The position numbers and the translations under genes are program-made. From Bimastos eiseni (lineage: Eukaryota > Annelida > Clitellata > Crassiclitellata > Lumbricidae), in NCBI GenBank assembly GCA_959347315.1, contig OY365810.1, positions 28,014,924 to 28,078,923 on the forward strand: 64,000 nt of DNA, given 5' to 3'. The notes beneath the pieces were generated by a model. That model was not told the origin of the DNA and did not search any database. It worked only from the letters and a program-made list of their open reading frames with translations. Below, piece by piece: positions 1-12,962 of this stretch; position 1 is the stretch's first letter, and each line of letters starts with the position of its first letter.

Positions 1-339
1 CGACAAAAATTGAAGAGTGTACCTATACATGGGGCAATCATTCTGAATAGTGTCTTCGGAAAGATTGAGACCGAGTGACTCTTAAAATAATCTTAAGAAT
101 GGGATGGGAAAACGCACGCTAGAGAGGCAAATCAGGACGCGGGAAAAAGTCCTCATGTTTGAATACGCTTTGGAGAGGGGTGATTGTCTTTCCGATACAA
201 ATTGCATTTTCCTTCTTTGAATGGTGGACACGGCAAGGGATTTAATTCCACATCGCTTCTCCAATAGTGGTAGTAGACCTACCGACGTTCTTTGGAGAAC
301 TGGACCGTATAGCAAATCAACAGCAGGATACACCTCCTC

Positions 340-735
340 CTAATACTATTTCTCCTCTTCAGCCTCCTCCTCTCAACGTCCTCCTCCTTCTCCTTCTCCA
401 CCTCCCATCCTTCTCCTCTTCCTCCTTCTCCACCTCCTCCTTCTCCACCTCCTCCGCCTTCTCTTCCTACTCCTCCTCCTTCCTTTAGTTCTCCACCTTC
501 TCCTCCTCCTTCTCTAACTCCTCCGCCTTCTCCTCCTACTCCTCCTTCCTTTATTTCTCCTCATCCTTCTCCTCTTCCTCCTTCTCCACCTTCTCCTCCT
601 CCTTCTCCACCTCCTCCGCCTTCTCCTTCTACTTCTTTTAGTTCTCCTCCTCCTTCTCCTCCTCCTTCTCCACCTACTCCTCCTCCTCCTCCTCCTCCTA
701 CTCCTCCTCCTCCTCCTCCTCCTCCTCTCGCTTTC
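340..735. repeat. Polypyrimidine (CCTCCT-type) tract
   Basis: About 400 bases are almost only C and T on the + strand, with CCTCCT, CTTCTC and CCACCT units. Long open frames on both strands here (poly-Arg, poly-Gly, poly-Ser) are translations of the repeat and not genes. Such a strand-asymmetric tract could form a triplex; that is inference. Confidence 0.9.
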
Positions 736-1505
736 AATGTCTCTAAGATGACTTTCAATTTGACATGTCGCGCTCTGACTGTAGCGTCGGAAGCCCCAGC
801 GAAGGTCAGCCACACATCAACAATCGATCACAGGCAACAGAAGACTGAGAAGACAATGCAAACCGTCAGTGAAAGGGTCTTCAAGTCAATAAAGTAGTTG
901 ATCGGCGGTCAACACCACGTGTGATAAATGCGCCACAGTTGAAGGAGACCACGTCCGGGATGAAAATGCCAGGAACTATGGCAGGTGTATACTAAGCACT
1001 AGGTTTCAAGCAGAGGCTATGAACCCGCAATCATCCGTTTCAAATTTGATTACTTGGCGGCAGACTAAGGCTTAAACGCTTCTAAAATGCAGAAATCAGA
1101 TGGTTGGTCAGACTTTGTCCTGTTTGCACGAGCAATAACTGGTCAAAGCTGTCTAGAAATACTTTTAAAATGCGGTAATTCTTTGGGTAAAAATAAATAA
1201 ATTGAATATAAGTGTAACCTGTGTGTAGTCAATGCACCAATTTTTTTAGACGAAGGGTTTCCGTAATTTAGCTACATAATGCAGTCAGTTGGTCTAAGGC
1301 TAATAATGAGATTTTAATAAGAACTAGTTTAAGGTATATCTCAGGAGGAGGAACGTTTACAGTGCTATCTATCTCTAACACTGTTAAGTTTGTCTGGGAA
1401 AGCATATAGCAATTCATCTTGCATGTCGGCTTAGCGGTCTGGAGGAGTTGGATTGAGAAGAGGTTTCAGAATAATTATTCCAGGTGTTACTGATGATGCT
1501 ATGTT
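736..1505. other. Unique intergenic sequence
   Basis: No gene, RNA or repeat recognised. AT-rich single-copy-looking DNA between the pyrimidine tract and the first SINE. Confidence 0.5.
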
Positions 1506-1672
1506 CTCTGCCCGAAGGCAAGTCCATTGACTTTATTCCATCCGGGGATGATTTGAGTTGGGTGGTTTCCCGTTGTCTTCCTCACAGACTATATCATGGG
1601 TGAGCAACTTGTCCAAGTGACTTAAGGTGGGTTCGATCTTGCAAGGCGCGCAACTTAACGCTACGCCACCAT
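1506..1672 (-). mobile_element. tRNA-type SINE, copy A
   Basis: On the minus strand this shares an ordered set of blocks with 13816-14022: a GTAGCG-containing head, a B-box-like GATCGAACCC, a middle block AAGTTGCTCACC followed by a CTGTGAGG block, and a 3' end CTTGCCTTCGGGCAGAG that includes a short hairpin. Two diverged copies with the same block order and orientation support a dispersed SINE. The A and B boxes are degenerate, so the tRNA origin is an inference. Confidence 0.65.
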
Positions 1673-2177
1673 TAGAAATAATTTGAATCTCTTTTATTAC
1701 ACGAAACAATTGCAAATGCTCAGAATAAATGAACATAGTACAAGAAAGAAATACAACTGCACTGGTTAAATAAATTCCAGCTGTATATATGTATATATAT
1801 GCATACATGTACATATATATACGATCAAGCGCTTGAGTTGGTTGCTAAGTGTTTCTTGATGAGCTGCTGGTAATATTACAATTATCGGTTTTATTCTGAT
1901 CTCTTTGTTTGCTTCACCCTCTGCATGTCAAATCTAGTTTCCAGGACATCGTTCGCAGTATTTCTATCTTCAATTTCCGTTTCTTGTATTTACATGTAGT
2001 TGTCTGCCTGCATGCAAGCGTAGTTCGTACCCCCAGGGTTAAACGTAGGTATACACTATACAATGTCAATCTTCCCTCTCTCAAGAAAAGAGAGTAATTT
2101 GTATCGTTTATCACTTCCTTCCCGTATGTTCATGGGTCTTATAGTGTTGTTACCTGGGTAAAGTTGTCTTCGTGTGC

Positions 2178-2335
2178 GCGCTCGCATGTGTGTGTGTGTG
2201 TATATGTTTTGGTGCACATGTTTGCATTACTAAATGTCTGTGTGCATGTGTTTGCGTGTGTGTCTGGTGTGTGTATGTGTCTGTGTGTGTTTGTGTGTTT
2301 GTGTGTGTTTGTGTGTTTGTGTGTGTGCGTTTAAG
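2178..2335. repeat. (TG)n microsatellite
   Basis: Long imperfect TG/TGTGTT array. A second TG array lies at 2715-2835. The overlapping Cys/Val-rich and His/Thr-rich ORFs are artefacts of the repeat. Confidence 0.95.
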
Positions 2336-2714
2336 AAAGAGAGAGATCGACCTACAGTTTCTCTTCTCCAGACAGTCTTCCACCAAACCTTCGTCTGTTT
2401 CATTGTAGAAGCACGTGTCCCACATCCCGACACTGAAACCTAAAACGCATAATTATAATGATTTACACATTGAAAAAAACATCTCAGGATATTAATTACT
2501 TCTTCTCTTTTACAATCAACCTCGGGCAGCGGTCGGTGCCCCCCCCCTTGGGCAGTCGGTCATTGACCCATCGATACTATAGTTTAATTTCGTGACGATC
2601 CTCAATTTCAACCTATAATTACTTAACCTCCTGATGCTTAAAAGTTATTAAGAAGATGTTCTATCCATATCCGTGTACACAGCTATAGCTGTGTTTTGCA
2701 TGTTGAACGTGATT

Positions 2715-2835
2715 AATGTACGTGTGTGTCTGCGTGTGTCTGCGTATACTATACGTGTGTGTGTCTGTGTGTGTATGTGCGTGCATGTGTGTGTGTGCGT
2801 GCGCGTGCTTGTGTGTGAGTTTGTGTGATGTACGT
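2715..2835. repeat. (TG)n microsatellite
   Basis: Imperfect GTGTGTGT array with GCGTGC interruptions. The flanks (2336-2714 and 2836-3572) show nothing recognisable. Confidence 0.9.
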
Positions 2836-3572
2836 GTGTGTTAGCAGTTGAACTGTTTGACTGCTTCCTTGATGACTGGAAAGACCGATTCATTTCGTTT
2901 TGCAATTCCATGATCTTTTCTGGCTTCCGTTTTTGGCATCTTGTAATTTCATTTAGAGGATAATCGAATAAGACATGGACAGTTTGTATACATCTATGTC
3001 GTGTACAGATGTGCATTGCCTTTTGGAGCACTATAATGGAGCTATATAAAGCGTCCTATGATGTTGAAACACGGTTGACACAGAGAGGTATATGTAGGGC
3101 CTACGCCTCTTAGATAAGGTAACAGTTTATTGAACTGTATAAGGCGGTGAAGTTCTATTTTCTGAGTGGAAAATTCAAGATTACGGTTGAATTGCAAACG
3201 AGACGTAGCTGACATTTATTTTCATCATATCATAGCAACCATACCTTGACATCCATCTCCATGTTAGTTCTTCTTATTCTTAACGCATGTATCAAACGTA
3301 TACGTGTCAAGAACTTTAAGTTGAACAGCGTGTATAGCGCATACGTAAGCCAATGAATCGTCTAAAAATTATGCTTGAAAACGCCGTCTTATCATTAAAT
3401 GGAAATAGATGGAAACTAGAAGACAAATGAGAGAATTGGAAAGAACTGGGTCTTTAAAAAGTCTTTGATTGGATTAGGCCAAATGCAATTAATGTCTCCG
3501 GAATATATAGTTTGCCAATTAATGACGTCAAAGAAGATAAACAATTAAGGAAACGAAATGCAAAAGGATTCA

Positions 3573-4503
3573 TACACTCTAAGAACTACTACGTAAGAAT
3601 CACCGTATTTCATAGTAGTACTACGTTCTATATGGCCTGAGTAATACTACGCTAGATTGACGTAGTGATCTCTGTAACGTGTTGAACTACGTCAAACCTT
3701 CTAACGTCGATCAACGCAGTTTGCAGCGTAGCGTGCGTTTTCTGTTTGAGGAATAGTTATTATTATAATTCAAAGAGTACGTTTTGACAGAAAACCCTCA
3801 TTTTGAATAATTCTACATTTGCAAAAAAATTAAATTTTTGGGGATTCGAACCCACGCCACTAACTCCAATAAAGCGCTCGAGGCAAACGCGTACCCATTC
3901 GGCTAATCTGCATCTCTTGAGTAAAGAAAGGTCAAAGCTCCCACTTAACTCAATGCATTCGGAATGACCATAACATGTATATTTCTCAAACAATTGGTTT
4001 TGTTGGTAAACTTTCTACTTTACAGAAATTAGAATCTTGTTTCATTCTTTATAAAGATTTTATATTTAAAAACGTCGCAATGCAGAATCGATTGATAGCA
4101 AATACAGTTCATTTTGTGTATTAATGCGCACAACGCTATGTGCGGTTCGAAATATGCGAACTTCTCTAAATAATGTTATTCACGTTAATTATCATGTGTG
4201 AGAACATAGAATTTTTACTAAATGTTGATTTATGTGCTTAGTAAAATTATTACTAACACGCAAGTCGCCTAGTGTACATGATTGTATCCGAACTACATTT
4301 TGCACGCAAGCACACGAAATAGGGTATTAAGGAAACAAAATATCTCTGCGTTAGATGAGGGTAGCGTAGTTTCAATATGTTCAGCGATGACGTAGTTTTC
4401 TGACGTTGAACGTATTCTACGTCAATAACAACAGATTAATACGTTAAAAGTAGTTAACGTAGTTATAAACGTTATCCGCTAACGTAGTTCTTTTTGGAGT
4501 GTA
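3573..4503. mobile_element. Non-autonomous, foldback-like DNA transposon
   Basis: The left end TACACTCTAAGAACTAC and the reverse complement of the right end, TACACTCCAAAAAGAACTAC, form imperfect terminal inverted repeats with TA at each edge. The outer ~150 bases on each side carry many copies of ACTACGT or its complement ACGTAGT, so the two ends could pair over a long stretch. The interior has no transposase ORF and holds a tRNA-like segment at 3838-3920. A TA target duplication would suggest a Tc1/mariner-like superfamily, but TA may instead be part of the inverted repeat. Confidence 0.7.
3838..3920 (-). other. tRNA-like pseudogene (Ser/Leu-like)
   Basis: The minus strand has an A-box-like TTAGCCGAATGGG and a perfect B box GGGTTCGAATCCCC about 50 bases apart. 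The long gap between anticodon-like and T-arm-like parts recalls class II tRNAs (Ser/Leu). The acceptor stem does not pair, so this is not a functional tRNA. It sits inside the 3573-4503 transposon. Confidence 0.5.
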
Positions 4504-5275
4504 GGTTTAGATTAAGGCATTTAGTACGACATGATTCCTTGGTTGGATTGATGGATTAATATAACGTAGTTATATTATGCATGAAAATATACAGAATGAC
4601 GCATTGAAAATGGTCGCTGGCCCATGAACAGAAAGAGACTCACTCTGTTGGATGATATAGACAGCACCAAGAAGGCACTCCAAAAAGATATAGAAGCAGA
4701 CACACAGCGATAAAGACACGGTGAAACAGACAAACTCAGGAACACTTGCAGATATATATATATACATATATATCTGTGACAGTAGAGAGCAATGTAAGAT
4801 CAATGCGCTCGAGAGTTGATATACTCAGTCAAGTGAGCGCAGAGCCACAGTTACACAGAGATATTTAGAAGGGTGGAGTGTGCGGGGGAAGAGGGGGCGA
4901 TCGTCTCCCAGCATTTCCCAGAGGACACCATCAATCTCCCGATGCAGAATCGCATCGAATAATCTGCCTGTTGCACTGTAAAACACGAGCACATATACAA
5001 ATGCATACATACCATTCATTCAATACATACATAGAAAAACAAAACATGACGCGATGGGAGCCTTGCAAGGCTGCCGAGTATTACATTCGATTCCTGTAGT
5101 AGCGTGTCATCATCCGTTTACACCGTACCTTCAGTCATATTGCGATTTTTTGGTTTGAAAATTGAATTGAGATACTATGTAACTAAGATATTAAATAAAC
5201 ACAAATACATATTATACGCTCCTGGCATAAAAAGATGCTCTCAAGTGTATTGAACATACATTGATATGCATATGT
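4504..5275. other. Intergenic sequence, nothing recognised
   Basis: No coding homology seen. Contains only a short TA run near 4752-4772. Confidence 0.5.
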
Positions 5276-5371
5276 ATGTGTGCTACTGTGCAGATATATA
5301 TATAAATATAAATATTGCACATATATATATACATATATAATTATACAATATATATATATATGTACGCATAA

Positions 5372-5404
<33 letters not shown>

Positions 5405-5430
5405 GTGTACGTGTATATATATATACCATG
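5276..5430. repeat. (TA)n/(CA)n compound microsatellites
   Basis: TATATA tracts interleaved with a CA run (about 5371-5390). Related TA arrays recur at 5880-5955 and 9170-9485. Confidence 0.9.
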
Positions 5431-5877
5431 CATGGATGAATGAATGGCTGCATGTCCTAAGCAGATAGATACGAGCCGGACATAGATGCAACGGAGACGG
5501 ATGTGGACGTGTCACAAGTCAATTAGTCGGTCGTTAAGGGGTGAATGGGGATGGAGTAGATTTCCCAGCGGAAGGAGAATACGGGGTCAGAGGAAGGGAT
5601 GAAGCCAATCGACCCCCACTCATCCTGTGCTCCACGCTCTCTCCGGATAATCGCATATATCCACGTACATGTTATGTACATATATACGTCACGTATAAGC
5701 ATAAGTGTACACACATACCTTGTGTACATATAAACGTATACATACGTATAAATCATAGGCGCTCCTGAGTAGGTTCTTGAAGAAGCGCTGTTTATATGCT
5801 CGGAATGAATAAACGAATGAATTCATGGCTGTGATAGTCCTGTATAAGTTCAATATAATTATGTGTGCAATATATGG

Positions 5878-5955
5878 ATAATATATATATATATATATAT
5901 ATATGCCAATAAATATACACGCAATCTACGCATACAATATATATATATATGTATA
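5878..5955. repeat. (AT)n microsatellite
   Basis: Two AT runs separated by about 30 bases. 5430-5877 and 5956-6580 hold no recognised gene. Confidence 0.85.
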
Positions 5956-6579
5956 TACAGTTGTAGGCTTATTTGTATGCCACTTATGTATTTGTGTGTG
6001 TGTATAGAGGGGTGTCTATCCCTGGAGGAATACCATGGATGAAAAATGCTCCATAGATGACTATAGTTGCCAGTGATAAGGCTCTTCAAGCGAAATAGAG
6101 GCTGGATGGAGGAGGGAAGAGAGAGGAGGGTGGCTTGGACAGAGAAAAGGGAGGATGGGAAACAGGGAACTACGGAAAGATGGAAAGGACCCTAGCGTAT
6201 CATCTCAGGAGAATGACTCCAGTAAACTATTCGTCAAGACAAACTATAAGCTTAAGTATACGCACATGTTTATTCATAATATCTGCGCTGATAATTATGC
6301 GATAATTCGCCTCTATATATAGTTATCGTCAGACAGACATACATACAGACAAATATGCGTAAATACGCACGTACATACAATTAGTGGTACACACATACAG
6401 AGATATACTGTACAATCAAGCATATAATATTCATACCAAGAAAATACAAATCAAGGAAGTGTAGTCTTTGTATAAATAGATATTTGTTGTTCGATGATGA
6501 ATGGAAATACAAACGCAATGGAATGGAAAAGGAATTGAACGGACTAGGACATCTTAAAGAACAAGCATAAGGATGATCA

Positions 6580-6880
6580 ATGGATTGACATATGAAATGA
6601 CAGATAAAATGACAGGCAGATAGATAAAATGACAGGCAGACATATCAAATGACAGACAGATTAAATGTCAGGAGTCAGATAAAATGACAGGCAGACTGAT
6701 AAAATGACAGGCAGACATATCAAATGACAGACAGATTAAATGTCAGGAGTCAGATAAAATGACAGGCAGACTGATAAAATGACAGGCCAACAGACAAAAT
6801 GAGAGAAATTACAGACAGACAGATAAAACATCAGCCAGGCAGATAAAATGACAGGTAGACAGATAAATGTCAAACAAACA
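6580..6880. repeat. ~20-bp minisatellite with a ~75-bp higher-order unit
   Basis: Units of the form ATAAAATGACAGGCAGAC repeat with variants (AAATGACAGACAG, TTAAATGTCAGGAGTC). A block of about 75 bases containing four such units is present twice in tandem (starting near 6637 and 6712), showing recent higher-order duplication. Confidence 0.85.
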
Positions 6881-7364
6881 GAGAAATAGAGAGACACTAA
6901 GACAGACCCAAAGACAGATCCACAGACATACATCACAGCAATCGCACAAACACACACACAGACAGATCGACACACCCAGAAGACAATCTGACAGAGATTA
7001 TTCCTTTTGATTCTGCCCAGTATCTTCAAAGTCTCTGACAAATGAGAATGGCCTTATATGGCATATTGCAGAGGATTTAACTGCAGTGGCATACGTGTAA
7101 ATAGTTAGAGGTGTTTGAGAATCCAGGATCATTCAACTGCTTCCCTAAGTCTTCTCCTGCAAACGGCGTTGGTGGGTAGGTGAATGGTCATGGGTGGTTT
7201 GGGTGGCCCATCGGATGGACGGGGCATTCATATCATTTGAAGCCACCCTGGCGCCGCATGGTCTGTTGGTCGCCGTTCTCGGCTGATCCCTGACCGAATC
7301 TGTAAGGCCACTAAATCCACTGACAAAACATATCTATTCCACTTTAGTCCACGCACCCACGCAC

Positions 7365-7425
7365 ACACGCAGCGCGCACGTACACACGCGCACAAACACA
7401 CACACACACACACACACACATCCGC
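7365..7425. repeat. (CA)n microsatellite
   Basis: ACACAC array with CGC interruptions. Flanking 6880-7364 and 7426-8218 show no recognised gene. Confidence 0.85.
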
Positions 7426-8218
7426 ACAGTCAGACTTAAGCACACAAAACACGCACATACACAGATATACGCTAAGTGGCGCACGAAGACCCACACTCAC
7501 AGGAGAAGGAGAGGAGGAAGTGGTTGCAGAGGAAGAGGAAGAAATAACAATAACAATAACAATATTCTCGATCGTATACCATTATATTTGGGAAGTTATT
7601 CATAATTGTGTAAATATCGGCTACATGCGACAATTTTTAGTCATTGTGTCCAACGGCATGATCCTTTCTGTCTGACAACCACAATGTTGGGTCTAGGATT
7701 GGAAAGTGATGCATAGGCCTCTGGCAGTTCTTATTAGGAAGCAATGTATCCCAGGGTCATGTGCATGATCATACAGGGAAAACAGAACGACACATTGAGA
7801 TCATATGAATCCGTTCTTAATTTTGACCAAGACTATGAATCTACAGAGTGCAACAAAAGTCAGTTGTTAGTTTAAATAGACTTTTTAACTGTGATCAGGT
7901 GACTAAGAAACACATTTTCAGTTTTCATTTACTTGTCAGAGACGACAATTGAAAGAGCTGGAACTGATCGAATGAAACGCTCTTTTTTGACCATGATGGG
8001 CTAACTATATGGTGCCTCTAATTCATTCATTCATTCATTTATTCTGAGCATTTACATCTGCTTAAAGTTCGTAACCGTAATAATCTACGGATCCAACGGA
8101 GAGTTTTGTTCCCATGAACTGTAACAATAATATATATTTTCATCTAGTTGCAAACTGACAAATCACAGTAGGGCCTACACGCACAGTATGAGCTAATGAT
8201 GACAAGTTATAACACGTT

Positions 8219-8551
8219 TTGAATTTAACCGTCGGCAACCACGTAGGGCAAACATTACGCTATGCATCCAGTTTAACCAACGCCGCGTCGCCTAGCGAAA
8301 GAAGGTCTAGTCAACCTTACGGAAGTTACGGGGACGCGGGTATCGAACTCAGTTTTGAGCCCCACTGTGTTATTCGTAACTCCTCGCAACCTCCTATGTC
8401 TCCGCATCAGTGTCTGACAAGCACCAACGAGAACCACTGCGGGCTGCACTTCACGTCATCAGAGTGTTTATATGCTGCCATCCGTCATACGCTGTGTTCT
8501 CCAACTTCCGATGATACATTGCCGTCAGTGTGCATAATATGTGGTACATGA
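8219..8551 (+). CDS. Doubtful 110-codon ORF
   Basis: An ATG-to-stop frame of 110 codons in non-repetitive sequence. It has no motif, signal peptide or membrane segment I recognise and no clear splice context. Mixed composition, including several Cys and His, makes it less obviously spurious than the satellite ORFs around it. Chance is the more likely explanation. Confidence 0.12.
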   Translation: MNLTVGNHVGQTLRYASSLTNAASPSERRSSQPYGSYGDAGIELSFEPHCVIRNSSQPPMSPHQCLTSTNENHCGLHFTSSECLYAAIRHTLCSPTSDDTLPSVCIICGT

Positions 8552-9165
8552 TGCGCCAATATTCGCTCACGTTGCTCGGTTTTCGATGACACTAGACGAT
8601 GAAGTATTGAAGTTCGTCTACTCTTAATTACGATGACTGGCGGAAAGAGTGTCTAGAGTGAGCTTCGACCAGTTAGCCTTCGGGTCTCTAACCAACGCGG
8701 CTCCATCGGCATAGCAGTGTATAAGGTATAGTGTATAAGTGTATAGTGTATAGTCTGTATACGCCACACGGCATTCGACAGATACTTAGTAATCTCGGAC
8801 ACACTGCCTGTTATGGAAATGCTTTCCTCTTTCCATTCCATACATTATCCACTGAGGCAGCAGTTCTCTCGCTACATGTCATTTGAAACTTGACTTATAC
8901 AGCCAAACCTCATTTGAAACGCCGTAACTTTTCCCAATCCAAATCATATGAAATAATGAAACTAGACCTGAAACCGGACCTTATCCACAAACGCAGTTAT
9001 TCTTCCCAACCCAAGTAATTTGAATATTGACTTGGAATCAGACCTGACCTGAAACGCTGTTAGTCTTTCCGCTACAAAGAACGTTGATGTCGGTTTGTAA
9101 TACTGACAATTATTACGTCCGCATGTCTTTACGATGAACGTCTGTATACATACACTTGTAATGTA
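8552..9165. other. Intergenic sequence, nothing recognised
   Basis: Short local repeats only (TATAGTGTATAA near 8725-8755). No gene homology seen. Confidence 0.5.
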
Positions 9166-9485
9166 TAATTATATGTATATATAGATAGATATATATAGAT
9201 ATATATATATATATAGATATATATATTCACGTAGTATTTTATGTAGATGTATCTCAGCGTATATATGCATGTATGCTTACGTATTTATGTATACGCTTCC
9301 GCATGTATTTGAATGATACGGCTACTCTATAGGAGCTGCTTGGAGACAGCCTCCGCTAACCGACCCAAGCAGACACGCATATAGATCAACAACAGATTCA
9401 TCCTTTATATATACATATATTTGTATATATGTATATATATGTATGTATATGAACATTTGTATATGTATGTATATATATATATACG
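9166..9485. repeat. TA-rich microsatellite region
   Basis: Repeated ATAGATATATA, TATGTATATATA and related runs. The Ile/Tyr-rich ORFs here are artefacts. Confidence 0.85.
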
Positions 9486-9849
9486 GTCGACAGTTGTTGC
9501 GTCTAATATAGATTCGTTGCGAGTTTTCGTTTGGTTCACTTGAATCAAATCGTCCAATGCAAATCCGAACAGCAGGCAAACAAACCCTTCCAACATTTTT
9601 CCTTAATACTCTTTGAGGGTCACATGGAAAAGATTCTGAAAAGGCGCTATGGAAATATCCGGCAGTGTACGTTTCGAAACCAATCGAAAGGGTTTTCTGA
9701 AGCGACATTTCAATGCCACATGTCCCACTTGAGTGACATTCGAGTATCTCTTTCCATTATCTGCCTGAGTTATGGACGCAATATTTCCAGAGACAACTGA
9801 TGAAGCCGATCTTATAGGCAGATGTTTTCAGGTTTCAACAGAAGCGGTT

Positions 9850-10072
9850 TGCACACGAACACACATACAAACGCACACAAACACACGCACAAACACAAGT
9901 ACACAAACACAAACACACGAACACACACAAGTGCACAAACACACACAAACACCCTTAACACGCACAGACACACACAGACTCACACAAATACACTCAAACA
10001 CGCACAGACACACACAGACACACACACAAACACACACAAATACACACGCAGACACACACACACACAAATTCA
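9850..10072. repeat. (ACACAA/ACAC)n array
   Basis: About 220 bases of ACAC, ACACAAAC and ACACAGAC units. The His/Thr-rich ORFs on + and Cys/Val-rich ORFs on - are translations of it. Confidence 0.95.
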
Positions 10073-10089
10073 TGTAGGCCTACAAATTC

Positions 10090-10680
10090 AAGCACTAGAG
10101 GTTTGCGAGAAGGTCACTTTTGCTACCCGTGCCGTATTCGTAACACAGAAGCGCTACCATACCCGACCCGCACCACCGGACCCGACCCGTACCCTATAGG
10201 GAATATTCGTACCGGCGCCGTATCTGCCATTAATTAGTTCGCATTAGTCCTCTGACCCAGGGTCACCGGAAATTAAACTCGGATCAGAAATATATCTTAA
10301 ATCACTATGACTGTGGTAAAGGAGACAAACCCACTTGTAACTAATATTTGAACATCTATTACGGTAATGTAAGTCAGGTTGACTAAGGCACACTGACATA
10401 CATGTAGGTTCACAAAACCATATAGTACTACTTACACAAATTACATTCAGTTAGAGTAAGGCAGTTTTTGAAGGTGGAAGACTCACTATTACCTGTGAAA
10501 CATACACTTCACAAAGGTGAGTATCCGTAATGTCCTTATAGTCCTAATTCAATATGGAAAAACTTTAAGAGAATCGCCAGAGACAGTGCCAGCATTGATC
10601 AAGTGTACAATCCTGCAAGCTCGCATGTTTATAAAATCAAACAATCTCAAGAAACTTGACAATGCCTGCAGCTCCTAAGT
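10090..10680. other. Intergenic sequence, nothing recognised
   Basis: Contains a short ACCCGACCCG-like repeat near 10160-10190. No gene found. Confidence 0.5.
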
Positions 10681-10970
10681 TGAGGCCCGTTGTCTTTCAG
10701 CAGATTCTTAAAATTATTTTATCGAAGCACGCAGCACCGCATTTCATGCGGTTGTATTCCCGTGCTTTTATTATTTAAATTTGTTTTTTATTTTCCTATT
10801 TATAGCCCAATGATACATGTTGTTTAGAGGTTCCTCACTTTTCTACCTGTGGCAGGGTCTTGGAATTTCTTTCGGCGGCCCTTGAAATCCTGTCTGATAA
10901 ATGGGAGTCAAAAGTCCAATGGCCAGAGAGACCAGTGCCCTTTCGGCTGTGCTATGACGCTATATAAATT

Positions 10971-11014
<44 letters not shown>

Positions 11015-11015
11015 A
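10681..11015 (+). mobile_element. LINE/SINE 3'-end fragment with (ATT)n tail
   Basis: Ends with CGCTATATAAATTGTATT and then an (ATT)n array (about 10970-11011). This is the 3'-end format typical of CR1/L2-type LINEs and the SINEs that use them. No reverse transcriptase sequence precedes it, so only a 3' untranslated piece is present. Short relatives of the GCTATATAAA end occur at 36661, 52701 and 60317. Confidence 0.5.
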
Positions 11016-11274
11016 CGAACCAAGGCTTAAGTTTCCCTAGCATTTAGTAGTGGGTTATTTGGTGATTTTGATCTCTGACCTTTTGCCTCCATAGCAACGA
11101 ACGATCGGTCGGTTTCATTCGGTGTCAGCAAGAACAATTTCAAAAGCAGTGATGCATTGTACGGACTCAGAGACCTAATGATTACCTGTTGCTCTGAAAT
11201 TGACATAAGCATTCTATTTCGCCACAATTGTCCAGAATGACACACGGACCTCATCCACCTATTCTGAATTCTTT

Positions 11275-11480
11275 CAGCTCCTCTGCTACACTTCTCTCTC
11301 TCTCTTCTGTCTGTCTTCACGCCCGTCTGTGACAGTCTGTCGATCTGTCTGTCTATCTGTCTCGGTTTCTTCTCTCTCTGTTTTCTGTCTCTGTCGCTGT
11401 CTCTCTCTTTCTCTGTCTGTCTGTCTGTCTCTATGTCTCTATGTCTCTCTCTCTGTCTGTCTGTCTGTCTCTCTCTCTCC
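11275..11480. repeat. (TCTC/TCTG)n array
   Basis: Pyrimidine-rich TCTCTC and TCTGTCTG units. 11530-12080 has no recognised gene. Confidence 0.9.
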
Positions 11481-12084
11481 GGTCTCTCTGGCGATCGGAC
11501 TTGTGACTTCCATTTACCATCTCTGATTTACTTGTGACGTAACTGAATGGTTGCTGACAAACATCATAATATGTACTCATCTCTTGTTAATAAATACATG
11601 TAATAATAGAACCTACAGAGTACAAGTGAGCTCATGCTATATGCATAATCCGGTTTAGTGCATTGATTCAAGGCAGTCTCAGGGTCATGTTTTAATTAAG
11701 CGGCGTCGACCCTATTACATAATGATATGTAATTATGCATGTCCATATCAAACAGCGAAGCGCATGCTTTCCCTCATATACAGGCACATTTGAGGAATAG
11801 CAAACAAGTGTACACAATATTGCGCGCATGGCAGGTTTCGGAATATGTTTTCATCTCTGACTATGTGGCGTTACTAATTCGGGGCGATATTGGCCACAGT
11901 CCTATATTGACATACATACAAATAATATATATATATATATATATATATTCATAGATGCATATGGTTTAATGATGATATATATTTATATAAATGAAGTTGC
12001 AATAGCGTCATTTTGTCATATGCAGCGTGATATATTTTATTAATCGCCGTTAGCGTGTTTACGTGTTTCTATTATGACAAAGAG

Positions 12085-12230
12085 AATTGGACAGAGAAAG
12101 ACAAACAGAGACAGGGACAGAGACAGAGTGATATAGCGAGACAGAGAGAAAAAGTGATAGAGAGACACAGAGAAAGAGAGAGAGAAAGACAGCGGGACAG
12201 AGAGAAAGACAGACAGAGAGAGAGAGAGAC

Positions 12231-12263
<33 letters not shown>

Positions 12264-12298
12264 AAGAGAAAGAGAGACAGAGAGAGAGAGAGATAGCG
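12085..12298. repeat. (AGAG/AGAC)n purine tract
   Basis: About 210 bases of AGAGAGAGAC/AGAGAAAG, a strand-asymmetric purine tract on +. The Arg/Glu-rich ORF is an artefact. Confidence 0.95.
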
Positions 12299-12900
12299 CA
12301 TGCTCCGACTGCTATTGTCACAAGCTATAGTACTGTTGTTGGTGTTGTAGCTGTTGCTGTTGTGGTCGTTCGTCTGATATATTGATCTCACCTAATGACA
12401 ATGCCCAGCTTCATTTGCTGCTGAATGACTTCCCAGTGGGACCTGTTTCCTCGATCCTCCTCACCCACTAACAATAGGATTGACAACAAAAGAATCGCGC
12501 AAGAAACGTCGCATAAATTCTCGCTAAAGAAGCAAATTTTCAAGAACATGTTTTATGTTGAGCAGGAGTTGCTCGCTAAATCGTTTCGTTGTAGTCCTCA
12601 ACGGTACAAAAGCTAACGCATGGTTTAAATCTGTTCCGATTTATAGAATTAGCTCAAACTCTTGATGATCATTGCGTAGTCAGTCGACTAATGCAATAGA
12701 AGATCCCAGTTGGGTCATATTGGCTCCATACAAATGGTCGATTACGGATGCGATGTTCAAATTTTAGAACAAAATGCATTCGGTCCATTTCCACGGAGCG
12801 AAGCTGGCTATATAATTGCAATTGCAATATCATCCTTGATATGGATGCGTCGTTAAATAAATTTATATCAGGTCAGGTAATTGTAAATGAACATTTTTAA

Positions 12901-12924
12901 AGCGCCGCTCAAGTCAGCGGCGCT
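12901..12924. other. Perfect GC-rich inverted repeat
   Basis: AGCGCCGCT, a six-base loop CAAGTC, then AGCGGCGCT. A perfect 9-bp stem in an AT-rich area, immediately before the 14-bp minisatellite. No function can be assigned. Confidence 0.7.
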
Positions 12925-12962
12925 CCGGATCCAAGTAAATGCCACTAGGTAGCAGGCCTAAG

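Noticed and set aside
514..815. Arg-rich and Gly-rich minus ORFs
   Set aside because: Both are readings of the CCT polypyrimidine tract.
3838..3920. Functional tRNA gene
   Set aside because: Good A- and B-box-like blocks but no paired acceptor stem; located inside a transposon.
12901..12924. Transcription terminator hairpin
   Set aside because: A GC hairpin without a T run or an upstream gene; intrinsic terminators are not expected in this genome.
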